This document shows, one piece after another, positions 34,056 through 41,812 of a stretch of 64,000 nucleotides of DNA. Numbering within the stretch: the stretch's first letter is position 1; each line of letters opens with the position of its first letter. The translations under genes and the position numbers were made by a program. This stretch comes from Nocardioides sp. InS609-2 (GTDB taxonomy: Bacteria > Actinomycetota > Actinomycetes > Propionibacteriales > Nocardioidaceae), in assembly GCF_023208195.1 (NCBI RefSeq), contig NZ_CP060034.1, positions 682,001 through 746,000 on the forward strand, read 5' to 3'. The notes under the pieces were generated by a model, which was not told the DNA's origin, ran no database searches, and was given only the letters and a program-made list of their open reading frames with translations.

Positions 34056-34099
34056 GTGTTCTCCCGTGAGGCTGGTTGAAGGGCCGTTGCACGTGCAGC

Positions 34100-34124
34100 G
34101 GCCGGGGGGTCGAGCCCCCCGGCC
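34100..34124 (-). terminator. Intercistronic hairpin between livK and livH
   Basis: GGCCGGGGGG (34100-34109) pairs with CCCCCCGGCC (34115-34124) across a 5-nt loop: a 10-bp, all-GC stem. It lies 39 nt after the livK stop and 45 nt before the livH start. A second, smaller stem (CTACCTG with CAGGTAG, 34140-34158) directly follows the livK stop. The likely role is partial termination or 3'-end protection of the livK message. Confidence 0.6.
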
Positions 34125-34162
34125 GCGTGCTCGTGCTGACTACCTGATGGACAGGTAGGTGG

Positions 34163-35314
34163 TCACTCGATCTCCGTGTCGGAGACGATCTCGCCGCCTT
34201 CGACCTTGTAGGCGTAGACGTGGATGTCTGCGACCTCACCCTTCTCGTCGAACTTGACCTGCTTGGTGATGCCGGCCTCGTCGTAGTTGTTGACGAAGTC
34301 GAGCATCGCCGGGCGGTCGTCTGCGCCGTCGGCCAGGCCGTCGAGGAAGACGTTCGCGGCGTCGTAGGCCTCAGCCGTGTAGGTGCCGGGAGCGGCGTCG
34401 AAGTCGGCCTCGTAAGCGGTGGCGAACTCGGCGACGGCCGGGTCCTCCGGCGGGATGCACGGGCAGGTGATGACGGTGCCCTCGGCGGCATCCTTCGCGC
34501 CGTCGATGAAGCCCGGGTCCTTCACGCCGTCGGCCACCACGAAGGTGCCGTCCCAGCCGCCGTCACGCAGCTGGCTGATGAGCAGCGCCGCCTCGGCGTA
34601 GTAGCCACCGAAGAAGAGCGTGTCGGCCTTGGACGCCTTCACCTTGGTGACCGAGGGAGAGAAGTCGGTGTCGCCAGTCTGAATGGTGTCCTCGCCGACG
34701 ACGACGTCGCCCAGCGAGTCCTTGACGATGCCGGCCAGGCCGGCGCCGTACTCGGACGCGTCATCCATCACGAAGACGGACTTGGCACCCAGGGTGTCCT
34801 GGATGTACGCCGCGGCGGCAGGGCCCTGCGTGGCGTCGTTGCCGAGGATGCGGTGGAAGGTGTCCCAGCCGTTGTCGGCCAGGGTCGGGTTGGTGCCCGA
34901 CGGGGTGATGGTCGGGAGACCGGCCTCGGCGAAGATCGGGCCGGCAGCAGCCGACTCGCCCGAGAACGCCGGGCCGACGATGCCGATGACCTTGTCGTCT
35001 CCAGCAGCCTGCGTGGCCAGCTGGGGAGCGGCGTCCGGGCTGCCCTGGGAGTCGTACTCCTCGAGGCCGACCTCGCAGTCGGAGTCCTCGTTGTACTGGT
35101 CGACGGCGAGCTGCACGCCGTTGAGGATCTGCTGTCCGAGTCCAGCGGCGGGTCCGGTGAGGGCACCGAAGAAGGCGATGCTCTTGCAGTCGGCAGCGTT
35201 GCTGCCGCCACCGCCGTCACCGCTGTCGTCCGTGGTGCCACAGGCGCTCAGGGTGAGCCCTGCCGTGGCGATCAGTGCAGCGAGTACGCGCACACGCTTG
35301 TTGGAACGGGTCAT
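34163..35314 (-). CDS. livK: Branched-chain amino acid ABC transporter, substrate-binding lipoprotein
   Basis: A 383-residue periplasmic-binding-type lipoprotein. The signal peptide ends in a lipobox (LSAC, Cys25), followed by an Asp/Gly/Ser-rich linker. The mature domain is the LIVBP/type 1 binding fold, with IAFFGALTGPAAGLGQQILNG and GIVGPAFSGESAAAGPIFAE lining the ligand cleft. The start ATG at 35314 has GGAGGA 4 nt upstream. It is the first gene of the liv operon, so the operon promoter should lie in the 152 bp before it; I could not identify clear -35/-10 elements there. The specificity (Leu/Ile/Val or another amino acid) is inferred from the operon type. Confidence 0.93.
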   Translation of the reverse strand: MTRSNKRVRVLAALIATAGLTLSACGTTDDSGDGGGGSNAADCKSIAFFGALTGPAAGLGQQILNGVQLAVDQYNEDSDCEVGLEEYDSQGSPDAAPQLATQAAGDDKVIGIVGPAFSGESAAAGPIFAEAGLPTITPSGTNPTLADNGWDTFHRILGNDATQGPAAAAYIQDTLGAKSVFVMDDASEYGAGLAGIVKDSLGDVVVGEDTIQTGDTDFSPSVTKVKASKADTLFFGGYYAEAALLISQLRDGGWDGTFVVADGVKDPGFIDGAKDAAEGTVITCPCIPPEDPAVAEFATAYEADFDAAPGTYTAEAYDAANVFLDGLADGADDRPAMLDFVNNYDEAGITKQVKFDEKGEVADIHVYAYKVEGGEIVSDTEIE

Positions 35315-35466
35315 TAATCCTCCGCGATGCTGGGCCGCAGGCGTGAGTCACGCCACACGGTCGATTGTGGACCGAAACCTAGCACCAAGAATGCGCTCTG
35401 GGGATGACCTGGCTGAGGGGTATTTCGGGTCGTTGCAGATTTGTGACGTACGGCGTAACGCTTGGG

Positions 35467-36078
35467 TTACGGAGCGGGGACTCCGTGCTCGACCACACCC
35501 TCGGCCACCTGGCGCATCGAGAGCCGCAGGTCCATGGCCGTACGCTGGATCCAGCGGAAGGCGTCGGGCTCGCTCAGCCCGAGTTCTGCCTGCAGCATTC
35601 CCTTCGCGCGATCCATCGCCTTGCGCGTCTCCAGGCGCTCGGCCAGGTCAGCGACTTCGGCCTCGAGCGACTGCACCTCCGCGAACCGGCTGACCGCCAT
35701 CTCGATCGCCGGCACCAGATCCTGCTTGGTGAACGGCTTGACCAGGTAGGCCATCGCGCCGGCGTCGCGCGCCCGCTCGACCAGGTCACGCTGCGAGAAC
35801 GCCGTCAGGATGACGACGGGTGCGATCCGGTCGCCCGCGATGCGCTCGGCGGCGGCGATGCCGTCGAGCACCGGCATCTTCACGTCGAGGATCACCAGGT
35901 CGGGGCGCAGCTCCTGTGCCAGCTCGATCGCCTTGGCGCCGTCACCGGCCTGACCGACGACGTCGTAGCCCTCCTCCTCGAGCATCTCGGCGAGGTCCAT
36001 GCGGATGAGGGCCTCGTCCTCGGCGATGACGACGCGAGGAGCGGTCTTGGCAGGGGTCTCCGATGGCGATGGGCACAC
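35467..36078 (-). CDS. pdtaR: ANTAR-domain response regulator, PdtaR type
   Basis: A 203-residue transcription antitermination regulator. The N-terminal receiver domain (about 15-130) has the acidic pair in VVIAEDEALIRMD, the phospho-acceptor Asp in LVILDVKMPVLDG and the Lys in YLVKPF. The C-terminal ANTAR RNA-binding domain (about 140-195) contains RLETRKAMDRAKGMLQAELG and AFRWIQRTAMD. Its partner should be a PdtaS-type histidine kinase, which is not in this window. The start is GTG at 36078. The tRNA gene lies 29 bp upstream on the other strand. In mycobacteria the pair responds to nitric oxide, copper and nutrient signals. Confidence 0.93.
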   Translation of the reverse strand: MCPSPSETPAKTAPRVVIAEDEALIRMDLAEMLEEEGYDVVGQAGDGAKAIELAQELRPDLVILDVKMPVLDGIAAAERIAGDRIAPVVILTAFSQRDLVERARDAGAMAYLVKPFTKQDLVPAIEMAVSRFAEVQSLEAEVADLAERLETRKAMDRAKGMLQAELGLSEPDAFRWIQRTAMDLRLSMRQVAEGVVEHGVPAP

Positions 36079-36106
36079 GGCCGCAGGTTATCGTGAGCGC
36101 CCTCAG

Positions 36107-36179
36107 GCCCCGGTAGTCCAACGGCAGAGACAATGGTCTCAAACACCATCCAGTGTGGGTTCGAATCCCACCCGGGGCA
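36107..36179 (+). tRNA. tRNA-Leu (anticodon CAA), short variable loop
   Basis: A 73-nt cloverleaf: acceptor stem GCCCCGG/CCGGGGC (7 bp), D arm with a 3-4 bp stem (36116-36131), anticodon stem ATGGT/ACCAT with loop CTCAAAC (anticodon CAA at 36140-36142), a 5-nt variable loop CCAGT, and T arm GTGGG-TTCGAAT-CCCAC. The discriminator is A36179 and no CCA is encoded. CAA should read the leucine codon UUG, but bacterial tRNA-Leu normally has a long class II variable arm and this one is class I. The gene sits between pdtaR and a homing-endonuclease-like gene. I recall a Leu tRNA in a comparable place in mycobacteria. Confidence 0.85.
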
Positions 36180-36216
36180 CTGTCCACTGTCGGTGGCCTC
36201 GACGAACATCTGTCGC

Positions 36217-36960
36217 ATGTGCCCGATTTCCGTGCGCACGAGAGGGCTCCAGCTCCTGCGCGAGGGCCGGACCATTTCGGCTGTCAGCCGCGAGCTCGGC
36301 GTTCACCGCTCGACGATACGTGGCTGGCGCGACCAGCCTCTCCGGGCCCGGCTCGGTGACTGTCCTCGGTGTGACGCCGCCGTTTTCGACGCAGGTGCCT
36401 ACTCTGCCCTGCTGGGCTACTACCTGGGTGACGGCTGTCTCTCCCAGCAGCGGCGGGACCACTCGTTCCGGGTCTCGTGCGACGCGCGCCTGCCCGGCAT
36501 CGTGGCGGACGTCACCGGCCTCATGAAGGCCACCCGCCCGCGCAGTCGGGTCTTCCACGTCGCTGCGCCGGGCACCGTGGTCGTCCACGCGAACTGGAAG
36601 CACTGGCCATGTCTGTTCCCACAGCACGGACCCGGGCGCAAGCACGATCGCACGATCGCGCTCGAGCCCTGGCAGCGCGAGATCGTCGAGGCGCAACCGT
36701 GGGAGTTCCTGCGCGGGCTGTTCCACTCCGACGGCTCACGGACCAACAACTGGGCTACCCGCATCGTGGCGGGTCAGCGGAAGCGCTACGACTACCCACG
36801 ATGGGAGTTCGTGAACAGGTCCGACGACGTCCTCGGGCTGTGCGCGGGGGCGCTGGACCTGGTCGAGATCGCCCACCGGTGCCCGCGGGCGACGGCGATA
36901 GCAGTGTCTCGTCGCCACGACGTACGACGCCTCGACGCGCACATCGGCGCCAAGAGCTGA
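36217..36960 (+). CDS. HTH plus LAGLIDADG homing-endonuclease-like protein
   Basis: A 247-residue protein. Residues 17-41 form a helix-turn-helix (TISAVSRELGVHRSTIRGW), followed by CPRC (49-52). Two LAGLIDADG-like helices come next: LLGYYLGDG (65-73) and FLRGLFHSDG (164-173), each ending in the acidic residue expected for metal binding (Asp72, Asp172). KHWPCLFPQHGPGRKHDR between them is a conserved stretch in an actinobacterial family often annotated as a transcriptional regulator. The ATG at 36217 is chosen because an earlier in-frame ATG at 36133 would start inside the tRNA anticodon arm. It could be a nuclease, a domesticated DNA-binding regulator, or both. It lies 37 bp downstream of the tRNA on the same strand. 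Confidence 0.78.
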   Translation: MCPISVRTRGLQLLREGRTISAVSRELGVHRSTIRGWRDQPLRARLGDCPRCDAAVFDAGAYSALLGYYLGDGCLSQQRRDHSFRVSCDARLPGIVADVTGLMKATRPRSRVFHVAAPGTVVVHANWKHWPCLFPQHGPGRKHDRTIALEPWQREIVEAQPWEFLRGLFHSDGSRTNNWATRIVAGQRKRYDYPRWEFVNRSDDVLGLCAGALDLVEIAHRCPRATAIAVSRRHDVRRLDAHIGAKS

Positions 36961-36962
36961 AG

Positions 36963-36989
36963 TGGGGTGGCCTCTCCCGCAGCACCCCA
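36963..36989. terminator. Possible bidirectional terminator between HTH-LAGLIDADG gene and MCP gene
   Basis: TGGGGTG (36963-36969) pairs with CACCCCA (36983-36989) across a 13-nt loop in the 56-bp gap between two convergent genes. The stem is modest and there is no U-tract. Confidence 0.35.
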
Positions 36990-37016
36990 TGTCCTTCGGG
37001 CGGGACCGACCCCGGC

Positions 37017-38669
37017 TCAGTCGTGCACCGGCTCCTCGCGCGTGTAGGTGAACCCCGAGACGAGTACCTGCACCTGCTGCGCCATCCGCGAGAGCTCCTC
37101 GGCCGCCGAACGGGTGCTGCCGGCCGCGGCCTGCGTGTCGCCAGCGGTGCGGGCGACGCCGGTGATGTTCTCGGCGATGTCGGAGGAGCCCACAGCCGCG
37201 TCGGAGACCGAGCGGGTCATCTCGTGTGTGGTGGCCGTCTGCTCCTCGACCGCCGAGGCGATCGCGTTCTGGGTGTCGTTGATCTGGGCGATGATCGCGG
37301 CGATCTCGGCGATGGCGGCGACCGCTTCCTGGGTGTCGGTCTGGATCGCCTTGATGCGCCGGTCGATGTCGCCGGTGGCCGACTTGGTCTCCTGCGCGAG
37401 CTCCTTGACCTCGTTGGCCACGACGGCGAAGCCCTTCCCCGACTCCCCCGCCCGGGCGGCCTCGATGGTGGCGTTGAGCGCCAGCAGGTTGGTCTGCTCG
37501 GAGATCGAGTTGATGACCTTGACGACCTTGCCGACCTCGGTCGACGACTCCCCCAGCTTGGCGACGGTCCGCGTGGTCGACTCGGCGGCGGTGACTGCAC
37601 GGGCAGCGACACCGGCCGCGTTGGTGGCGTTGACCGCGATCTCGCGGATCGACGCGCTCATCTCCTCCGTTGCCGCGGCGACGGTCTGCACGTTCAGCGA
37701 CACCTGCCCGGCGGCCGTCGAGACGACACCGGCCTGTGCAGAGGACTCCTCGGCGGAGTTGGACATCTGGCTCGACACGGCCGACAGCTCCTCGGACGCG
37801 GCGGCCAGCTCGACCGCCGTACCCGCAATCTCCGCGATCGCGTGTCCGAGGTTGCTCACCGCGCTGTTGAGGGCGACCCCGAGCTGGCCGATCTCGTCCT
37901 TGCGGTCCTCCTCGATGCGGGCGTCGAGATGACCGTCGGCCACCGACTGCAGGACCGTGACCGTACGACGCAGCGGCCGCGTGATGGAGCGGGTCACCAG
38001 CCAGAGCACCACCGTGCCGGCGACGACGGCGAGCGCGAGCCCGATGAGGACCGTCAGTCGGCCGTTGCGGGCGACGACCTCCAGCTCGGCACGGAGATCC
38101 TTCTCGCGGACGTCGAGCGACTCGCCGAAGGCGGTCATGTCCTCGTACACCGCGGTCCACGCCTGACCAGCCGCGCCACCGTTGATGCTCTCCATGATCT
38201 CCGGCATCGCGTCGATGCCCTTGGCCGTAAGTTTGCCGATGATCCAGTCGTCCTCGTTGAACAGCTGACGGAAATTGCTCTCGGTGCTGCGCAGGATCTT
38301 GATCTCGTTCTTCGTCAGCCCCGTGGTGTCGACGTCGCGGAACATCTGTTCGATGGTGGCCTTGCTCGTCAGGTAGCCCGCGCGGTTGTAGCCGTCGTCG
38401 GCGATCGCGACCTCCACGCCGAACGCCGGCACCTCGGCGAGGTACAGCCCCTGCCAGCCGGTGATGTCGTTGATGTTGATGAGCATCGAGTCGGCTAGCT
38501 GGTTCTGCCGTCCGATGTCGTCGAGCTCGTCGCGGAGCGCATCGGCCCTGCCCTGCGCCGACAGGCCAAGGTAGGCCGCCGATCCCACGAGCACGCCGCA
38601 CAGAGCGAAGGCGGCTGCCAGCCGCACCCCGATCCTCATGTCGCGCAGGGTCTGGCGAAGCTTCGTCAT
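37017..38669 (-). CDS. Methyl-accepting chemotaxis protein
   Basis: A 550-residue chemoreceptor. TM1 (about 13-36) and TM2 (about 186-210) flank a mostly helical external sensor domain of about 150 residues of the four-helix-bundle type. A HAMP domain ([19 protein letters not shown]) and the long cytoplasmic coiled coil follow. The hairpin tip [19 protein letters not shown] is nearly canonical, so it should couple to CheA/CheW. No CheB/CheR-tethering pentapeptide is seen at the C-terminus. The ATG at 38669 ([11 protein letters not shown]) is preferred over 38699. No other chemotaxis or flagellar genes are in the window, so it is an orphan receptor in a motile organism. A candidate flagellar-sigma promoter lies about 65 bp upstream. 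Confidence 0.93.
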   Translation of the reverse strand: MTKLRQTLRDMRIGVRLAAAFALCGVLVGSAAYLGLSAQGRADALRDELDDIGRQNQLADSMLININDITGWQGLYLAEVPAFGVEVAIADDGYNRAGYLTSKATIEQMFRDVDTTGLTKNEIKILRSTESNFRQLFNEDDWIIGKLTAKGIDAMPEIMESINGGAAGQAWTAVYEDMTAFGESLDVREKDLRAELEVVARNGRLTVLIGLALAVVAGTVVLWLVTRSITRPLRRTVTVLQSVADGHLDARIEEDRKDEIGQLGVALNSAVSNLGHAIAEIAGTAVELAAASEELSAVSSQMSNSAEESSAQAGVVSTAAGQVSLNVQTVAAATEEMSASIREIAVNATNAAGVAARAVTAAESTTRTVAKLGESSTEVGKVVKVINSISEQTNLLALNATIEAARAGESGKGFAVVANEVKELAQETKSATGDIDRRIKAIQTDTQEAVAAIAEIAAIIAQINDTQNAIASAVEEQTATTHEMTRSVSDAAVGSSDIAENITGVARTAGDTQAAAGSTRSAAEELSRMAQQVQVLVSGFTYTREEPVHD

Positions 38670-38733
38670 CAGCAGGTCTCCCGAAGGCCGCGGCGCCACG
38701 CGACGTCCGTGTCGTCAGGTCACCGGTGGATCC

Positions 38734-38760
38734 ATCGACCGGGAGAGACCCGAGTTGAGG
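38734..38760 (-). promoter_or_regulatory. Candidate flagellar-sigma (sigma-28/FliA-like) promoter of the MCP gene
   Basis: On the minus strand, CTCA (38759-38756), 15 nt, then GGTCGAT (38740-38734) resembles actinobacterial FliA-type promoters (CTCA-N15-GCCGAT). The -10-like element lies 64 bp upstream of the MCP start. The match has one mismatch to the -10 core and was found by eye. Confidence 0.4.
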
Positions 38761-38778
38761 AGAATGCGGTCGTGCGAC

Positions 38779-40224
38779 CTAGCGGCGGCGGTAGGCCGGC
38801 GCGACCTCGTTGATGGCGTCACCCATCGTGTGGATGCGCAGCGCGTTGGTCGACCCGGGGATGCCGGGCGGGCTGCCGGCGATGATGACGACCCGGTCGC
38901 CCTCCTTGACGCGACCGATCTGCAGCAACGCCTCGTCGACCTGCCGCACCATCTCGTCTGTGTGCTCGACCATCTGGGTCAGGAACGTCTCGACGCCCCA
39001 CGTAAGCGAGAGCTGCGAGCGCACCATGGCCTCGGGCGTGAACGCCAGCACCGGGATCGACCCGCGGTAACGCGCCAGCCGGCGCGCGGAGTCACCGCTC
39101 TGGGTGAACGCCACGAGGTAGGACGCACCGATGCGCTCGGCCACTTCGGCGGCCGCCTTGGCGATCACCCCGCCGGGGGTACGCGGCTGCCAGTCGATGG
39201 CCGCCATGCTCTTGAGGGCGTGGTTCTCGGTCGAGGTGATGATGCGCGCCATGGTGCGCACGGCCTCGAACGGATACGCGCCCACGCTGGTCTCGCCCGA
39301 GAGCATCACCGCGTCTGCGCCGTCGAGTACGGCGTTGGCGACGTCGCTGGCCTCCGCGCGCGTCGGCGCGGGGTTGACGATCATCGACTCGAGCATCTGG
39401 GTGGCAACGATGACCGGCTTGGCGTTGCGCCGGGCCTTGTCAACGACCCGCTTCTGGAGGAACGGCACGTCCTCGAGCGGGCACTCGACGCCCAGGTCGC
39501 CACGCGCGACCATGAACCCGTCGAACGCCTTGATGATCTCGTCGAGGTTCTCGATGGCCTGCGGCTTCTCGATCTTGGCGATCAGGGGGACCAGCACGCC
39601 CTCCTCGTGCATGATCCGTCGGACGTCGTCGGCGTCAGCCGCCGACCGCACGAACGACAGCGCGATGAAGTCGACGGCGAGGTGCAGCGCGAACCGCAGG
39701 TCCTTGATGTCCTTCTCCGACAGGGCCGGCACGGACACGGCGACGCCGGGCAGGTTGATGCCCTTGTTGTTGCTGACCGGACCCCCGACGATGACCTCGG
39801 TGGTGACGTCGGTCTCGTTGACCTCGGTCACGCGCAGCCGGATCTTGCCGTCGTCGATCAGGATCGGATCGCCGGGTGCGACGTCACCCGGCAGGCCCTT
39901 GTACGTCGTACCGCAGATGACCGCATCGCCCGGCACGTCCCGGACGGTGATGGTCCAGGTCTGCCCGACCTCGAGCATCACCCTGCCCTCGGCGAACGTC
40001 TCGAGCCGGATCTTGGGGCCCTGCAGGTCGGCGAAGATGCCGACGCCGTGCCCCTTCGCGTCACTCGCCTCCCGCACCAGCCGGTAGGAGCGAGCGTGGT
40101 CCTCGTGGGACCCGTGGCTCATGTTCAGACGGGCGACGTCCATGCCGGCATCGACGAGCGTTCGGATCTGCTCGGGGGATGACGTCGCGGGGCCGAGGGT
40201 ACAAACGATCTTTGCTCTACGCAC
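38779..40224 (-). CDS. pyk: Pyruvate kinase
   Basis: A 481-residue enzyme converting phosphoenolpyruvate and ADP to pyruvate and ATP. It begins directly with the barrel (RRAKIVCTLGPATSS), as bacterial forms do. The PK signature is LIAKIEKPQAIENLDEI, with the catalytic Lys and metal-binding Glu, and FMVARGDLGVE follows. The B domain (about 70-165) and the C-terminal allosteric domain (about 340-481, SGDSARRLARYRGSIPVLAF) are complete. The ATG at 40224 is the only sensible start. The MCP promoter region lies between its stop and the next gene. Confidence 0.97.
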   Translation of the reverse strand: MRRAKIVCTLGPATSSPEQIRTLVDAGMDVARLNMSHGSHEDHARSYRLVREASDAKGHGVGIFADLQGPKIRLETFAEGRVMLEVGQTWTITVRDVPGDAVICGTTYKGLPGDVAPGDPILIDDGKIRLRVTEVNETDVTTEVIVGGPVSNNKGINLPGVAVSVPALSEKDIKDLRFALHLAVDFIALSFVRSAADADDVRRIMHEEGVLVPLIAKIEKPQAIENLDEIIKAFDGFMVARGDLGVECPLEDVPFLQKRVVDKARRNAKPVIVATQMLESMIVNPAPTRAEASDVANAVLDGADAVMLSGETSVGAYPFEAVRTMARIITSTENHALKSMAAIDWQPRTPGGVIAKAAAEVAERIGASYLVAFTQSGDSARRLARYRGSIPVLAFTPEAMVRSQLSLTWGVETFLTQMVEHTDEMVRQVDEALLQIGRVKEGDRVVIIAGSPPGIPGSTNALRIHTMGDAINEVAPAYRRR

Positions 40225-40280
40225 GCCCCGACCCTACTACTTGAACGATCCAATTCGCCGGGCTGCTCAACCAGCGAGCA

Positions 40281-41741
40281 TCAGACGGTCAGCGGACGCT
40301 CCGTCGGCAGGATCGGCGACGGCAGCGTCGTCGAGCCGGTCAGGAACGTGTCGACAGCGGCAGCCGCGGCACGGCCCTCCGCGATCGCCCAGACGATCAG
40401 CGACTGGCCGCGACCGGCGTCGCCGGCCACGAACACTCCCGGCACCGAGGCGGCGTACGACGCGTCGCGGGCGACGTTCCCGCGCTCGTCGAGGTCGACC
40501 CCGAGCTGCTCGACCAGGCCCGGCTTCTCCGGACCCGTGAAGCCCATCGCGAACAGCACCAGCTCGGCCGGGATCTCCCGGTCGGAGCCGGGCACCGGCT
40601 GGAACTTCTCGTCGACGTCGACCACGCGCAGCGCGCGCACCCGGCCGTCGGCATCACCGACGAACTCGGTCGTCGAGGTGGCGTAGACGCGGTCGCCACC
40701 CTCCTCGTGGGCCGACGAGACCCGGAACGTCATCGGGTACGACGGCCACGGCTGGCCCGTGGGCCGCTGCTCCGGCGGCTGGGCCATGATCTCGAGCTGG
40801 GTGATGGACGCGGCGCCCTGGCGGATCGACGTACCGAGGCAGTCGGCGCCGGTGTCGCCGCCGCCGATGATGACCACGTTGCGGCCCTCGGCGGTGATCT
40901 GCCCCTCGACCTCTTCGCCGAGTGAGGCCCGGTTGGACTGCGGCAGGAACTCCATCGCCTGGTAAATGCCGTCGAGCTCGCGACCGGGCACGTCGAGGTC
41001 ACGCCCGACGGTCGAGCCCATTGCCAGCACCACGGCGTCGTAGCGCTCACGGAGCCGCGACCCGGTGAGGTCGTCGTTGCCGACGCTCACGCCGGCACGG
41101 AAGACGGTGCCCTCGCGGCGCATCTGGTCGATGCGGCGGTCGAGGTGCTTCTTCTCCATCTTGAACTCGGGGATGCCGTAGCGCAGCAGGCCGCCGATCT
41201 TGTCGGCACGCTCGTAGACCGCGACCGTGTGGCCGGAGCGGGTGAGCTGCTGGGCAGCGGCCAGACCGGCGGGCCCGGAGCCGACCACGGCGACCGTCTT
41301 GCCCGAGAGCCACTCGGGCGGCTGGGGCCGGACGTTGCCCGACTCCCACGCCCTGTCGATGATCGCGACCTCGACGTTCTTGATGGTCACGGGGTCCTGG
41401 TTGATGCCGAGCACGCACGCGGTCTCGCACGGCGCCGGGCACAGCCGCCCGGTGAACTCCGGGAAGTTGTTGGTGGCGTGCAGCCGCTCGATCGCACCCT
41501 CCCAGTCGTCACGCCAGACCAGGTCGTTCCACTCCGGGATGATGTTGCCCAGCGGGCAGCCCTGGTGGCAGAACGGGATGCCGCAGTCCATGCAGCGGCC
41601 GGCCTGGGTGCTGATGATCGGCAGCAGTGCGCGGCCGATGCCGTCGGGGTAGACCTCGTTCCAGTCGTGCACCCGTTCGGCGACCTCGCGGCGCGTGGCG
41701 ACCTCGCGGCCGTTTTTGAGGAATCCCTTGGGATCAGCCAT
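40281..41741 (-). CDS. gltD: Glutamate synthase (NADPH) small subunit
   Basis: A 486-residue flavoprotein that passes electrons from NADPH to the large subunit GltB. N-terminal cysteines for two 4Fe-4S clusters are in CMDCGIPFCHQGCPLG and in RLCPAPCETACVLG. The FAD-binding dinucleotide fold is AVVGSGPAGLAAAQQLTR and the NADPH-binding fold VVIIGGGDTGADCLG. VFVAGDAGRGQSLIVWAIAEG is the second FAD contact. It follows gltB after 71 bp and should be co-transcribed with it. Confidence 0.96.
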   Translation of the reverse strand: MADPKGFLKNGREVATRREVAERVHDWNEVYPDGIGRALLPIISTQAGRCMDCGIPFCHQGCPLGNIIPEWNDLVWRDDWEGAIERLHATNNFPEFTGRLCPAPCETACVLGINQDPVTIKNVEVAIIDRAWESGNVRPQPPEWLSGKTVAVVGSGPAGLAAAQQLTRSGHTVAVYERADKIGGLLRYGIPEFKMEKKHLDRRIDQMRREGTVFRAGVSVGNDDLTGSRLRERYDAVVLAMGSTVGRDLDVPGRELDGIYQAMEFLPQSNRASLGEEVEGQITAEGRNVVIIGGGDTGADCLGTSIRQGAASITQLEIMAQPPEQRPTGQPWPSYPMTFRVSSAHEEGGDRVYATSTTEFVGDADGRVRALRVVDVDEKFQPVPGSDREIPAELVLFAMGFTGPEKPGLVEQLGVDLDERGNVARDASYAASVPGVFVAGDAGRGQSLIVWAIAEGRAAAAAVDTFLTGSTTLPSPILPTERPLTV

Positions 41742-41812
41742 TGGTGAGCAGAGCCTCCTCCATGATCCGGGCTGGACACGCCAGCCCGAGCGAACCTCGA
41801 CGACGGCTGCGG

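Noticed and set aside
36133..36216. Upstream start of the HTH-LAGLIDADG gene inside the tRNA
   Set aside because: The ATG at 36133 lies in the tRNA anticodon arm; similarity to the family begins only after 36217.
38670..38778. c-di-GMP riboswitch upstream of the MCP gene
   Set aside because: The conserved GEMM-I core and tetraloop sequences were not seen in the 109-nt leader.
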